DNA of 64,000 nt from Thiocystis violacea (GTDB lineage Bacteria; Pseudomonadota; Gammaproteobacteria; Chromatiales; Chromatiaceae). The notes under the pieces were generated by a model, which saw nothing but the letters and a program-made list of their open reading frames with translations, was not told the origin of the DNA and did no database searches. The translations under genes were made by a program, and so were the position numbers. Location of the stretch: the NCBI RefSeq assembly GCF_016583565.1, contig NZ_NRRF01000025.1:1-64000 (forward strand), written 5' to 3'. Of the stretch, positions 25,626-34,123 are shown piece after piece; position 1 is the first letter of the stretch, and every line of letters begins with the position of its first letter.

Positions 25626-26789
25626 ATGAAACGTCGCACCTTTCTTCTCGGCTTGGCCGCCGCGCCCCTGGGTCTCACGGCCGTTACCCGGGTCCAGGCT
25701 GAGTCCTCGGCTGGGTCCAGGCTGCTGGTTCTGGTGGCGCTCAAGGGCGGCAATGACGGGCTCAATACCCTGATTCCCTTCGCGGACCCGGCCTACTACG
25801 ACCTCCGCCCCAAGCTGGCCGTTGCGCGGGATCAGGTGATCAAGCTGACGGAGGGCGAGGGGTTGCATCCAAGTCTCGAACCCTTGCTCGACATCTGGGA
25901 CGAGCGCGAACTCGCGATCCTGCGCGGTGTGGGCTATCCCGCGCCGAATCTCTCGCACTTCCGATCCATGGATATCTGGGAGACCGCCTCACGCAGCGAT
26001 GAGACGCTGACGACCGGCTGGCTCGCGCGCGCCCTTGCCCCCGAGCCCGGACCGGCACGAGGCATCATCGATGGCGCCGTGGTGGGCACCGAGGCGACCC
26101 AGTGCCTGCAGGGGGCGGATGCGCGCGTCGTGACCATCAGCGATCTGAGGCAGTTTCAGCGGCAGGCGAAGCGCATGGGCGCCAGCCCGTCCGCCGCCCC
26201 GGATCAGGCGTCACTGCGCCACATGGTCCACCTCGAGGACGACATCCGCGCCACCGCCGAGCAGCTCAAGGGCGGACGCCAGTTCCAGACGACCTTTCCC
26301 GATGGGGCCTTCGGCCGCTCGATCCATACCGCTTCCGAGCTGATCGCCAATCGCGCGTCCCTGGGGCTCGCCGTGGTTCACCTCACGCTGACGGGTTTCG
26401 ACACCCACATCGGTCAGGCGCCGAAGCATGCGCGCCTGCTGCAAACCTTGGGCGCGGGTCTAGCGAGCCTGCGCGCGGCCCTGAAGGAGCTGAACGCCTG
26501 GGACGATACCCTGGTGCTCACCTACTCCGAGTTCGGACGCCGGGCGCGGGAGAACGCCAACGCCGGGACGGATCACGGCACGGCAAACCCGCACTTCGTG
26601 CTCGGCGGGCGCGTCAAGGGCGGACTCTACGGCCATCCGGTGGATCTCGCGGATCTCGACGGGAACGGGAATCTGAAAGCGACGCTGGACTTCCGCAGTC
26701 TCTACGCCAGCGCGCTGGAGGGCTGGTGGGGGATGGACAGCCAAGCCGTCTTGGGCGGACGGTTCGATACACTGGCGCTCATTGCGTGA
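25626..26789 (+). CDS. Tat-exported DUF1501 family protein
   Basis: A 387-residue protein with a twin-arginine-like signal (MKRRTFLLGLAAAPLG) and the DUF1501/sulfatase-superfamily fold: LVLVALKGGNDGLNTLIPF, LSHFRSMDIWE, GFDTHIGQ, VLTYSEFGRRARENANAGTDHGTANPHFVLGG. These His/Asp-rich motifs resemble alkaline-phosphatase-type metal sites, though no activity is established for the family. It pairs with the upstream DUF1800 gene (18-base gap), a near-universal arrangement, and both products are expected in the periplasm. Confidence 0.92.
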   Translation: MKRRTFLLGLAAAPLGLTAVTRVQAESSAGSRLLVLVALKGGNDGLNTLIPFADPAYYDLRPKLAVARDQVIKLTEGEGLHPSLEPLLDIWDERELAILRGVGYPAPNLSHFRSMDIWETASRSDETLTTGWLARALAPEPGPARGIIDGAVVGTEATQCLQGADARVVTISDLRQFQRQAKRMGASPSAAPDQASLRHMVHLEDDIRATAEQLKGGRQFQTTFPDGAFGRSIHTASELIANRASLGLAVVHLTLTGFDTHIGQAPKHARLLQTLGAGLASLRAALKELNAWDDTLVLTYSEFGRRARENANAGTDHGTANPHFVLGGRVKGGLYGHPVDLADLDGNGNLKATLDFRSLYASALEGWWGMDSQAVLGGRFDTLALIA

Positions 26790-26946
26790 TCGACACTCGC
26801 GGCGCGCGCCTCACCGGGCGCGTGGAGATCATGGGGCGCGTCGCGTGAGGGCGATACCAAGCCTTCATCCAAACGCGATGGGCAGCCCTGTTGCGAGGGC
26901 CACGCGAGGAATTCTTTTTCGTCTGAATGGTCAGTGATACTTGCAC

Positions 26947-26985
26947 GCGCACTGCGTGGCATGCGCACTGCGTGGCATGCGCACT
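26947..26985. repeat. 16-base tandem repeat
   Basis: The unit GCGCACTGCGTGGCAT occurs at 26947-26962 and 26963-26978 exactly, with a third partial copy to 26985. It lies between the DUF1501 gene and the small hypothetical gene at 27068. Each unit contains a short self-complementary core (GCGCA/TGCGT). Confidence 0.8.
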
Positions 26986-27067
26986 TCGTCGATTGAGTTT
27001 CAGCACGGAGTCAGTCGATTCCAGGATCAGTCGACCCCTACAAACTGGCAGCGACCGAGAAGCAATC

Positions 27068-27349
27068 ATGAAAAGAGCACTGTATGCGCAGACCGATCGT
27101 CACCTCCGCCCCTGGGTCGCCGAGGTTGCTCGCGCCCTGATCCATGATGGGACCGTGGCCCGCCGTCTCCTGGAGGCGGACTTGGATGGCTGGATCGAGC
27201 CGCTCGCGAGCAACCGGCTCGACGTCTTGCATGGGGCGTCGCGCCTCGAGGCCAGGATTCGCAGCTTGTTCACCGGATTCACTGGCTCAGCCCTGACCCA
27301 CGCAGGTTTGAACGGCAGCTTACTCGCCCGCGGGCGTCATTGGAGATAG
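27068..27349 (+). CDS. Hypothetical protein, 93 residues
   Basis: A short soluble protein starting MKRALYAQTDRHLRPWVAEVARAL, rich in Leu, Ala and Arg with a likely helical fold. A GAGAAG stands 6 bases before the ATG. I do not recognise any family, and the frame could be chance. It stands alone between the DUF1501 gene and the phospholipase gene (opposite strand). Confidence 0.35.
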   Translation: MKRALYAQTDRHLRPWVAEVARALIHDGTVARRLLEADLDGWIEPLASNRLDVLHGASRLEARIRSLFTGFTGSALTHAGLNGSLLARGRHWR

Positions 27350-27512
27350 CTCGGCGCGGGGTCGCTCGGGCACGGCCGCTCGCCGCGCAGGTGGGCTGGA
27401 CCGGCGCCCGTGGGTACGAGCCTCCGTCGGAGCCAGGTGGCGTTCGTCAGCGCGTCACGGAAGCGGCAAGCGCCATGGGCGGATCTTCCCGAGGTGGCGC
27501 TCGCCGCTCGAC

Positions 27513-28565
27513 TCAAGGCCACTCGTTGACCAAAAAGCCGACCCCGATGCGGTTCACTGAGTGGTTGTAGTCCAGCAAACTCTCGCCATAGCCGTTGAAG
27601 TACTGCACGTAGAAGCGGATTGTGTCGCCCAACGGGTAAGTCCAGTCCAACTGGACGGTGGGGTGGGCGGGATTACGGAACATGACCCCGAAGTGATGTT
27701 TTTTCAGATCGTAGGCCGCGTGCAGTTCGCCGTAGCCCAGATAGTCATAGATATCGGGGTTGTCCGACGGGCTCGTTTCGAGCGGGGACCAGAGGCGCAG
27801 TCCGAGGGTCAGATCGCCGCGATTGGCCTCGAGCTGCCCGATCAGGCGGTTCCAACTGCGTGAGAGCGGCTCGGAGCGGCCATTCGATTGATGGTTGAGC
27901 ATGGCCCTCGCGGAGCGCAGCTGCCAGCCGAAGGCGGAGACATCCGGTTGCCAGTTGAAACCGACCTCGGGCTCGTAGTTGGTTTCGCGAAAGGGTGAGG
28001 AGTATTCGCGGTTGTAGGCCTGGAAGAAGGCCAGCTGTGTGTAGGCGAAATACAGATCCAGCGGCTGATCGAGGATATCTGTCCAGACAGGCACCTCGAA
28101 GCTGATCTGGAACTTCATCTCGACCTTGTCGAGGGCGTCGCCCAGGAAGGGGATGTCGATGGTCTCTTCCGCGGGCAGGTTCCGATTGGGGTTGTCGTTG
28201 TAGGTGACGGGCAAGAGGTAGTTGGGTCGATAGAGACGCACCCCGAGGGCTTGCCGTTTGTCCCCTTCGTCCAGTTGCATTCCCGCGCTCTGCGCCCTTG
28301 GTGCGGCTTCAGCCGTCATGGGCGCTGTGGGTGGGGCGGCGCTCGCGGACGTATTGGCTGGAGCGGGAGCCAAGGTCAGCGCGGCACTCGATGAGGTCTT
28401 GGCGGCGCTCAGGGCATCGAAGCAGCTCAAGCGCTGGGTCGAATCCTCCACCTGGGCGCAGCGCGCGAGGCTCGCTGAAAGATCGGATTCGGTGGCGAGG
28501 CTGGTGAGCGGCAAACAGAGCAGAGGTGCGGCGAGCGCGATTCGAGTGTTGGGCGGATGTATCAT
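27513..28565 (-). CDS. pldA: Outer-membrane phospholipase A
   Basis: A 350-residue exported beta-barrel enzyme that hydrolyses acyl chains of outer-membrane phospholipids (A1/A2 and lysophospholipase activity, calcium-dependent, active as a dimer in E. coli). A signal peptide (to about residue 25) is followed by an unusual ~85-residue N-terminal region containing RCAQVEDSTQRLSCFDAL and an Ala/Pro-rich linker, then the barrel. The catalytic residues are visible: NHQSNGRS gives His225 and Ser227, and SRSWNR gives Asn239. The barrel ends NRIGVGFLVNEWP. The N-terminal Cys-pair motif is common in exported proteins of this group of bacteria but absent from E. coli PldA. Confidence 0.92.
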   Translation of the reverse strand: MIHPPNTRIALAAPLLCLPLTSLATESDLSASLARCAQVEDSTQRLSCFDALSAAKTSSSAALTLAPAPANTSASAAPPTAPMTAEAAPRAQSAGMQLDEGDKRQALGVRLYRPNYLLPVTYNDNPNRNLPAEETIDIPFLGDALDKVEMKFQISFEVPVWTDILDQPLDLYFAYTQLAFFQAYNREYSSPFRETNYEPEVGFNWQPDVSAFGWQLRSARAMLNHQSNGRSEPLSRSWNRLIGQLEANRGDLTLGLRLWSPLETSPSDNPDIYDYLGYGELHAAYDLKKHHFGVMFRNPAHPTVQLDWTYPLGDTIRFYVQYFNGYGESLLDYNHSVNRIGVGFLVNEWP

Positions 28566-28832
28566 GGAATCTCAGTCGAAGCGAAGGATGACAATCTCCT
28601 GACTCTCTTCAAAATCAGAGTCGAGATCAAGCCTGACGGGTACGGAGCCTTGCTGCGGGACTCGGCGATTTCTGTCAAGACCATGCCCATCGACTGGTCT
28701 TTTCGCCTGCCTTCCGTGTCACACTCACCCTCAGATAGTCCGGCGACGCGCCGGTGAGTGCTCCTTGAAGGCAGGCCAACGTCTGGCGCCATCGGGTGCA
28801 GTCTTTTCCGGCAATCGCCTTATTCTCAGCAG

Positions 28833-30242
28833 ATGGCTGTCGACGACCCCTCCGACCTCATTCCCAAAGCCGATGAAGTCCTCTTTCTCCCACTCGGCGG
28901 TGTTGGAGAGATTGGGATGAATCTGGCCCTCTACGGGCACGACGGTGCCTGGATCATGGTCGATGCCGGCATCACCTTCGGTGGCGACGACTTCCCCGGG
29001 TATCGGGTCATGATGGCGGATCCGCACTTCATCACGGCACGGCGCGAGCGTCTCGCCGGCATCCTGCTGACGCACGGGCACGAAGACCACATCGGCGCCT
29101 TGCCCTACCTCTGGCGGCGGTTGCGCTGCCCCGTCTACGCGACGCCGTTCACGGCGGCACTGGTGCGCTACCGGCTCGCGCAGGCGGGCGCGGCGGATGC
29201 GCCCGTGGTGGATGTGAGCTGCGGCGAGCGCTTTTCGGTTGGCCCCTTCGGTGTCGAGTACATCGGTATGACGCACTCCATTCCGGAGCCCAGCGCCATC
29301 CTGCTCAGCACCGCCAGCGGAGCTGTACTGCACACGGGGGACTGGAAGCTGGACGACCGGCCTGTGGTTGGTCGCCGCTATGACCTGGCCCGACTCCACG
29401 CCCTGCGCCGCGAGCCCCTGCTGGCGCTGGTCGGTGACTCGACCAATGCCGTGGTTCCCGGGGTGACGGGGTCGGAGAGCGCCCTCTTCGAGCCACTGCG
29501 CGAGGTGGCGGAGCAGGCGGCCGGGCGGGTGGTGGTCACCAGCTTCGCGAGCAATGTCGCACGTCTGGTGACCCTGGCGCGGGTGGCCGAGTCGCTCGGG
29601 CGGCGCTTCGGCGTCATCGGTCAGGCGATGGAGCGCATGGTCGCGGTGGCGCGCGGCGCCGGCTACTGGCCGGAGGATCTGCCCGCTCTGGTGGACGCCC
29701 GCCATCTGGGCTTTCTGCCGCGTGAGGAGGTCTTCGCGGCTTGCACGGGCAGTCAGGGCGAGCCGGGATCGGCCTTGGTGCGCATGGCGGCGGACCGCCA
29801 TCGCGATCTGCTGCTGGATCCGGGCGACAGCGTCATCTTCTCCTCCAAGCTGATTCCGGGCAACGAGCGCCCCGTCGAAGCGCTACAGACGCGCTTGCGG
29901 GCGCTGGGTGTGGAGGTGACGACGGACACGGACGCTGAGATCCATGTCTCCGGCCACCCGGCGCAGGGGGATCTCGCACGGCTCTATGGCTGGATTCAAC
30001 CGCCCTTGCTGATTCCGGTCCATGGCACGCCCAGGCATCTTGCGGCCAATGCGGCCGTCGCGGAGGCCTGCCACGTTCTCCAGGTTCGACTGATGCGCAA
30101 CGGCGACCTCTGTCGACTGACGCCGCAGGGCGCGCGCCTGCTCGGCAGCGTCGACAGCGGGCGCTTGACGGTCTGTGACGACGGCCGACTGCTCTCCGTG
30201 CCAAGTGACCTGCTCGGGCAGATGCGGACCAAGGTGCATTGA
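28833..30242 (+). CDS. RNase J-like beta-CASP metallo-ribonuclease
   Basis: A 469-residue protein of the metallo-beta-lactamase/beta-CASP family: LPLGGVGEIGMNLALYG at the start, metal site HGHEDHIGAL (His81, His83, Asp85, His86), IGMTHSIPEPSAI, LHTGDWKLD, LVGDSTNA, ASNVARL, and the closing HVSGHPAQGDL and PVHGT. RNase J combines endonuclease and 5'-3' exonuclease activity in RNA processing and decay. The C-terminal domain of the ~550-residue classical enzymes appears missing or reduced. The ATG at 28833 follows AGC-rich non-coding sequence. RNase J is uncommon in gammaproteobacteria, which mostly use RNase E. Confidence 0.88.
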   Translation: MAVDDPSDLIPKADEVLFLPLGGVGEIGMNLALYGHDGAWIMVDAGITFGGDDFPGYRVMMADPHFITARRERLAGILLTHGHEDHIGALPYLWRRLRCPVYATPFTAALVRYRLAQAGAADAPVVDVSCGERFSVGPFGVEYIGMTHSIPEPSAILLSTASGAVLHTGDWKLDDRPVVGRRYDLARLHALRREPLLALVGDSTNAVVPGVTGSESALFEPLREVAEQAAGRVVVTSFASNVARLVTLARVAESLGRRFGVIGQAMERMVAVARGAGYWPEDLPALVDARHLGFLPREEVFAACTGSQGEPGSALVRMAADRHRDLLLDPGDSVIFSSKLIPGNERPVEALQTRLRALGVEVTTDTDAEIHVSGHPAQGDLARLYGWIQPPLLIPVHGTPRHLAANAAVAEACHVLQVRLMRNGDLCRLTPQGARLLGSVDSGRLTVCDDGRLLSVPSDLLGQMRTKVH

Positions 30243-30407
30243 GTTTGGCTCAGGGGCAGTCCGGCAACCGACCAGTCTCGCAACCGATCGGCCGCTCGTG
30301 ACGGGCTTTGCGGTGTCAGGCATCCCTGCGCGGGCACCGCTCGCCCCGAATGGCGACATCGACGCCCCGCGCGCCCTTTCTTGCAGGCTGGCGGGCTTCC
30401 CTGAGTG

Positions 30408-30836
30408 ATGACGTCCTACCTGGTGCTCTTCGGCTCCGCCTTTCTCGCCGCGACCATCTTGCCCTTCTCCTCGGAGGTGATGCTCTTCGCGCTGCTGCGC
30501 GAGGGTGGGGATCCGGTCGCCTTGGTCGCCACCGCCACCGCGGGCAACACCCTGGGCGCCGTCGTCAACTGGCTGCTCGGCCGCTATTTGCTGCACCTGC
30601 GCGATCGCCGCTGGTTCTATTTCAGCGCCGAGCAGATCGAGAGGGCGCAGCAGTGGTTCCAGCGCTACGGCATTTGGACCTTGTTGCTCGCCTGGATGCC
30701 CCTTGGCGGTGATGCCCTGACCCTGATCGCCGGCATCATGCGTGTGCGGCTTTGGGTCTTCCTCCTGCTGGTCGGTGCCGGCAAGGCCGCGCGCTATGTC
30801 TCGATCGTTTACGTCAGCGCCTGGTCGCCGATCTGA
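30408..30836 (+). CDS. yqaA: YqaA/DedA-type inner-membrane protein
   Basis: A 142-residue protein with four hydrophobic segments: the re-entrant-type FLAATILPFSSEVMLFALL start, GNTLGAVVNWLLGRYL, then AQQWFQRYGIWTLLLAWMPLGGDALTLIAG, the signature of the YqaA branch of SNARE-associated/DedA proteins. DedA relatives are involved in undecaprenyl-phosphate or phospholipid flipping and membrane stress tolerance; YqaA itself is uncharacterised. GTG at 30405 and ATG at 30408 are equally placed starts. It stands 165 bases after the RNase J-like gene on the same strand. Confidence 0.88.
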   Translation: MTSYLVLFGSAFLAATILPFSSEVMLFALLREGGDPVALVATATAGNTLGAVVNWLLGRYLLHLRDRRWFYFSAEQIERAQQWFQRYGIWTLLLAWMPLGGDALTLIAGIMRVRLWVFLLLVGAGKAARYVSIVYVSAWSPI

Positions 30837-31049
30837 GCCTCGTTGGGAAGAGACGGGCTTTCGGTAGTTGTCAGGTGTCAGGTGGGATCGTGGCATTGAA
30901 TTGCATGCAGGGCTGTCTGCGGGCGGTCGTGTCCGTCGTCGGTTTTCCACGTCACTTCGGCTCATTCCAGAATACTCCTGGATCCAGCGACGCCAATGCG
31001 GCGATACTCTGTGTATTCCCGCCATTGCTCAGAATCCTAATAAACCGAT

Positions 31050-33458
31050 ATGTATCAGGAATTTCTTAGCGCCCTTCTCCTTAATCGAGGCTTTCGGTCC
31101 ATTGCCGTTGCGGCCCTCTGCATGCTGGCGCCGGCTTGGGCCGAAGAGCCGCCAGTCGCTCCCGCAGTGTCCTCGGCGTCCTCGGATTCTTCAGCTTCTT
31201 CGGATCTCTCTGCCTCTTCAGGCCCCGTCGAGTCCTTGGAGTCCTTGGAGTCCTCGGAATCCGTCGAGTCCGTCGAACCAGCCAAGCCAGTCGCCGAGGT
31301 GACGCCCTTCGCCGAGGCGCTTGCCGCTTACCGCGCCACGGTGGCGGAGCAGGCGCGCAACTACGATCAGACGCAGGACATCTCGCCGCGACAGATGCTC
31401 ATTCTGCTGGAGGTGTGCGAGCGCACCGGAGCCAGCCTCGGGCAGGTCCTCGCGACAGGGGAATACGAGAGCGCCAGGACCTGGAATGACTACGTCCGTC
31501 CCACCTTGGGCAGCGGCAGACTGGGGTCCGCGACCGGGGTGTGGCAGTTCATTCCGAGTACCTTTCACCGGATCATGAAGCGTTTCGGGACGCAGCTGCT
31601 GGCCGCCAGCGAGCCGGATGCGGCGACAGGCCGCGCGCGCCTCGACCTGGGCGACGGCCCCTTCACCGATGAGCAGGTTCGGCGCCTGATTCAGGACACC
31701 GTGGACGGCAAACGCAGCGCCGACGACGCGGAGGTGCTGCTCTTGCGCCACAACTTCGCCGTGTTGGCCTTTGCGAAGCACTATCTCAGTGTCGACTCCG
31801 GCGCCAAGACCGCTGAGGAGGACTACCTCTTTCACTTCCTTGGGGAAGATCGCGGCCGCAAGGTCCTTGCCCTGGCGCGCGGAGATGTTCGCGATACCCT
31901 TTGCGTCAAGATGCCCGACCTTGAGGAGCCGCTCCCCATGGAGGTGGAGGCGGAGCCAGAACTGGCCGCCAACGACTATCTGAAACCCAGGCCGCAGGCG
32001 CGTGCGATTTTGCAAAGCGCCTCTGTGATGACCTCTGACATCGGTCTCCTGCTGCCGTCCAGACCACTTGGACTTACGTCCGATCCCCTCGGGCAGCCGC
32101 GGATCATGGCGCGGCAGGGGCTGACCTCCGAGCTGCAAGCGCACGCACTGAGCCGACGGATCACCGTCCTCGAGGACTCGGCCACCTTTCAGGCCCCGTC
32201 GCCCTTGCCCGCCGAGTCCGCGGTCTGGTCGGAGCCGACGCCCAAGGCACCGCCCCCGATCTCGTCCGACTGGGGCCTGCCGGCGGACTCCCCGGTCGTG
32301 ACCGGCAACCTCGGGATGTTCTACCGCGACGGCAAGGGCCAGAGCCAACCCTATACCTGGGCCGAGTTCTTCGAGAAGCTGGGTAAGCGGGTGCGCTCCA
32401 AGGAGCAGCCGGCCATGGTGCGGGCCAAGTATGGCGTCGGTTTCCGCCTGAACGGGGGGGATATGCCGCAGTGGACCTTCGACCCGAACAAGACCTTGGA
32501 AACGGTCGAGCTGCGTCACGAACTCAGCGGCAGCCTGCTGGTGCCCGAGAAGCTGATGACAGGTCCACTCGACCCCAGCGAGACCCAGTACTACAAGCAG
32601 CGTCTCGCCGAGTTGCTGAGCCAGGGCGAGGACCAGCCGCTGCGGACGCTGCCCGCGCGCGCCCTCTCTGCGCTGCAACATCTGGAGCTGCTGGCCCCGG
32701 ACGTCCAGGACCTCAGCACCGACAGCCCGCAAGTGCGCAAGGCCTTGGAGTCCTTCCGGGCGATGGTCGGCAAGGATGCCCCCGACGACCCGGCCCAGGC
32801 CGCCATGCTCATGCCGACCGAGCGGGTCGCGCTCGAACTCTACGACCAGCGTCTCGCGCGTTACGCGGCCCTGCAGGCCGGTCAGCAAGCCGCGCTCGAC
32901 CAATCCCTGGATCTCCCCGGCATCAGGCGCCTGCTCAAAGGGCAGCGCCAGTCCTCCGTGCCGCACATCGCTGTCGTGCAGAAGGCGCTCGCGGACGAAG
33001 GACTGCTGACGCAGTCGACGAAGAAGGTCGTGTGGCGAGACAAGCGACGCAAGCGCCATGTGAGCTACGAGCCGGCGCCCTTCGACGGCATCGCCGGCAA
33101 GTTGACACTGGGTGCCCTCAGTCGTTTCCAGCTGCGCAATGGCCTGCGACAGACCCAAGGCATCCTCGATGGCGTGACCCTGGCGATGCTGGGACTGCCG
33201 CCCATGGGGCCTGAGATCTTCCTTCCCCCCGCCGGGCCTCAGTGCCCGCTCGATCCGAATGCCGAGACGACCCCGGTCTGCGAGGTGCCTGCCAAGGTCA
33301 GCCAGCTCGCGTTCTACGACCTCATCCCGAGCGGGGCCGATTCGCTGCCGCGCTGGTGGAGTCTCGTGCAGGGCGGGGTGGCGGCTGGGTCCAGCGCGTC
33401 GAGCGGCCCAGTCGAGCCGGATTCGCAGCCCGCCGCAGAGGCCTCCACCAGCTCGTGA
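31050..33458 (+). CDS. Lytic-transglycosylase-like exported protein with peptidoglycan-binding C-terminus
   Basis: An 802-residue exported protein. A signal peptide (to about residue 31) is followed by a Ser/Glu/Val low-complexity tract (about 40-78) encoded by near-perfect TCC/GTC/GAG repeats. Residues ~80-260 resemble a lytic transglycosylase domain (LLEVCERTGASLGQVLATGEYES, GVWQFIPSTFHRIMKRFG). A long region of unknown fold follows. Near 640-735 a peptidoglycan-binding-like module is seen (FDGIAGKLTLGALSRFQLRNGL). It probably cleaves or scaffolds murein in the periplasm. The repetitive tract is a likely site of length variation. No operon partner; the TRAP genes start 127 bases later. Confidence 0.75.
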   Translation: MYQEFLSALLLNRGFRSIAVAALCMLAPAWAEEPPVAPAVSSASSDSSASSDLSASSGPVESLESLESSESVESVEPAKPVAEVTPFAEALAAYRATVAEQARNYDQTQDISPRQMLILLEVCERTGASLGQVLATGEYESARTWNDYVRPTLGSGRLGSATGVWQFIPSTFHRIMKRFGTQLLAASEPDAATGRARLDLGDGPFTDEQVRRLIQDTVDGKRSADDAEVLLLRHNFAVLAFAKHYLSVDSGAKTAEEDYLFHFLGEDRGRKVLALARGDVRDTLCVKMPDLEEPLPMEVEAEPELAANDYLKPRPQARAILQSASVMTSDIGLLLPSRPLGLTSDPLGQPRIMARQGLTSELQAHALSRRITVLEDSATFQAPSPLPAESAVWSEPTPKAPPPISSDWGLPADSPVVTGNLGMFYRDGKGQSQPYTWAEFFEKLGKRVRSKEQPAMVRAKYGVGFRLNGGDMPQWTFDPNKTLETVELRHELSGSLLVPEKLMTGPLDPSETQYYKQRLAELLSQGEDQPLRTLPARALSALQHLELLAPDVQDLSTDSPQVRKALESFRAMVGKDAPDDPAQAAMLMPTERVALELYDQRLARYAALQAGQQAALDQSLDLPGIRRLLKGQRQSSVPHIAVVQKALADEGLLTQSTKKVVWRDKRRKRHVSYEPAPFDGIAGKLTLGALSRFQLRNGLRQTQGILDGVTLAMLGLPPMGPEIFLPPAGPQCPLDPNAETTPVCEVPAKVSQLAFYDLIPSGADSLPRWWSLVQGGVAAGSSASSGPVEPDSQPAAEASTSS

Positions 33459-33585
33459 CGCCAGGCGGCGATGTCGCCGGGGCCTGATCGGCGCGGGCAG
33501 CGAGACCGCGCCGCGGCGTCCTCTCTTGGTTCGCTCTGCCGCCTCTGTTAGTGTTGCCGGCTATCTCAATTCCCGGAGCCGACTG

Positions 33586-34122
33586 ATGATGGGTGCGCTC
33601 TTGCGTCTCTCGGACTTCATCGATGCCGTCAATCGCCGCGTCGGTCAGGCGGCCATGTGGCTGATCCTGGGCAGTGTGCTGCTGAGCGCGCTCACGGCGA
33701 CGCTGCGCTATACGATCGACTGGGGATCCAACGCCATGATCGAGGGCCAGTGGTTCATGTTCGGGCTGGTCTTCCTGCTCTGCGCACCCTGGACCCTGCT
33801 GGAGCGCGGCCATGTCCGCGTGGACATCATCCACAACCGCTTGCCGCCGCGTTGGCGGGTTGGGATCGACATCCTCGGCGGCCTGCTCTTCCTGCTGCCG
33901 GTCTGCGTGCTCATCATCGTGGACGCCTGGGGCTACTTCCTCATCTCCTTTCACCAGAACGAGGCGTCCTATAACCCCGGCGGTCTCCTCTGGTGGCCGA
34001 TGAAGCTGGCGATTCCGGTCGGCTTCAGCCTGCTGGCGCTTCAGGGACTCTCCGAGGTCATCAAGGGTGTGGGCATGCTGACCGGCCATCGGCCGCTGCC
34101 GGCCGTTCAGGGAGGTCATTGA
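33586..34122 (+). CDS. dctQ: TRAP transporter small membrane subunit (DctQ-like)
   Basis: A 178-residue protein with four predicted membrane helices and the DctQ patterns RYTIDWGSNAMIEGQWFMFG, LLCAPWTLLERGHVRVDI and LWWPMKLAIPVGFSLLALQG. With DctM it forms the membrane part of a sodium-driven tripartite uptake system. The ATG at 33586 is preceded by GGAG at a 7-base spacing; a second ATG follows immediately. It ends one base before the GTG start of dctM. Confidence 0.92.
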   Translation: MMGALLRLSDFIDAVNRRVGQAAMWLILGSVLLSALTATLRYTIDWGSNAMIEGQWFMFGLVFLLCAPWTLLERGHVRVDIIHNRLPPRWRVGIDILGGLLFLLPVCVLIIVDAWGYFLISFHQNEASYNPGGLLWWPMKLAIPVGFSLLALQGLSEVIKGVGMLTGHRPLPAVQGGH

Positions 34123-34123
34123 G

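Noticed and set aside
31218..33158. 646-codon minus-strand frame opposite the transglycosylase-like gene
   Set aside because: Leu/Arg/Gly/Gln-rich translation without motifs; antisense shadow.
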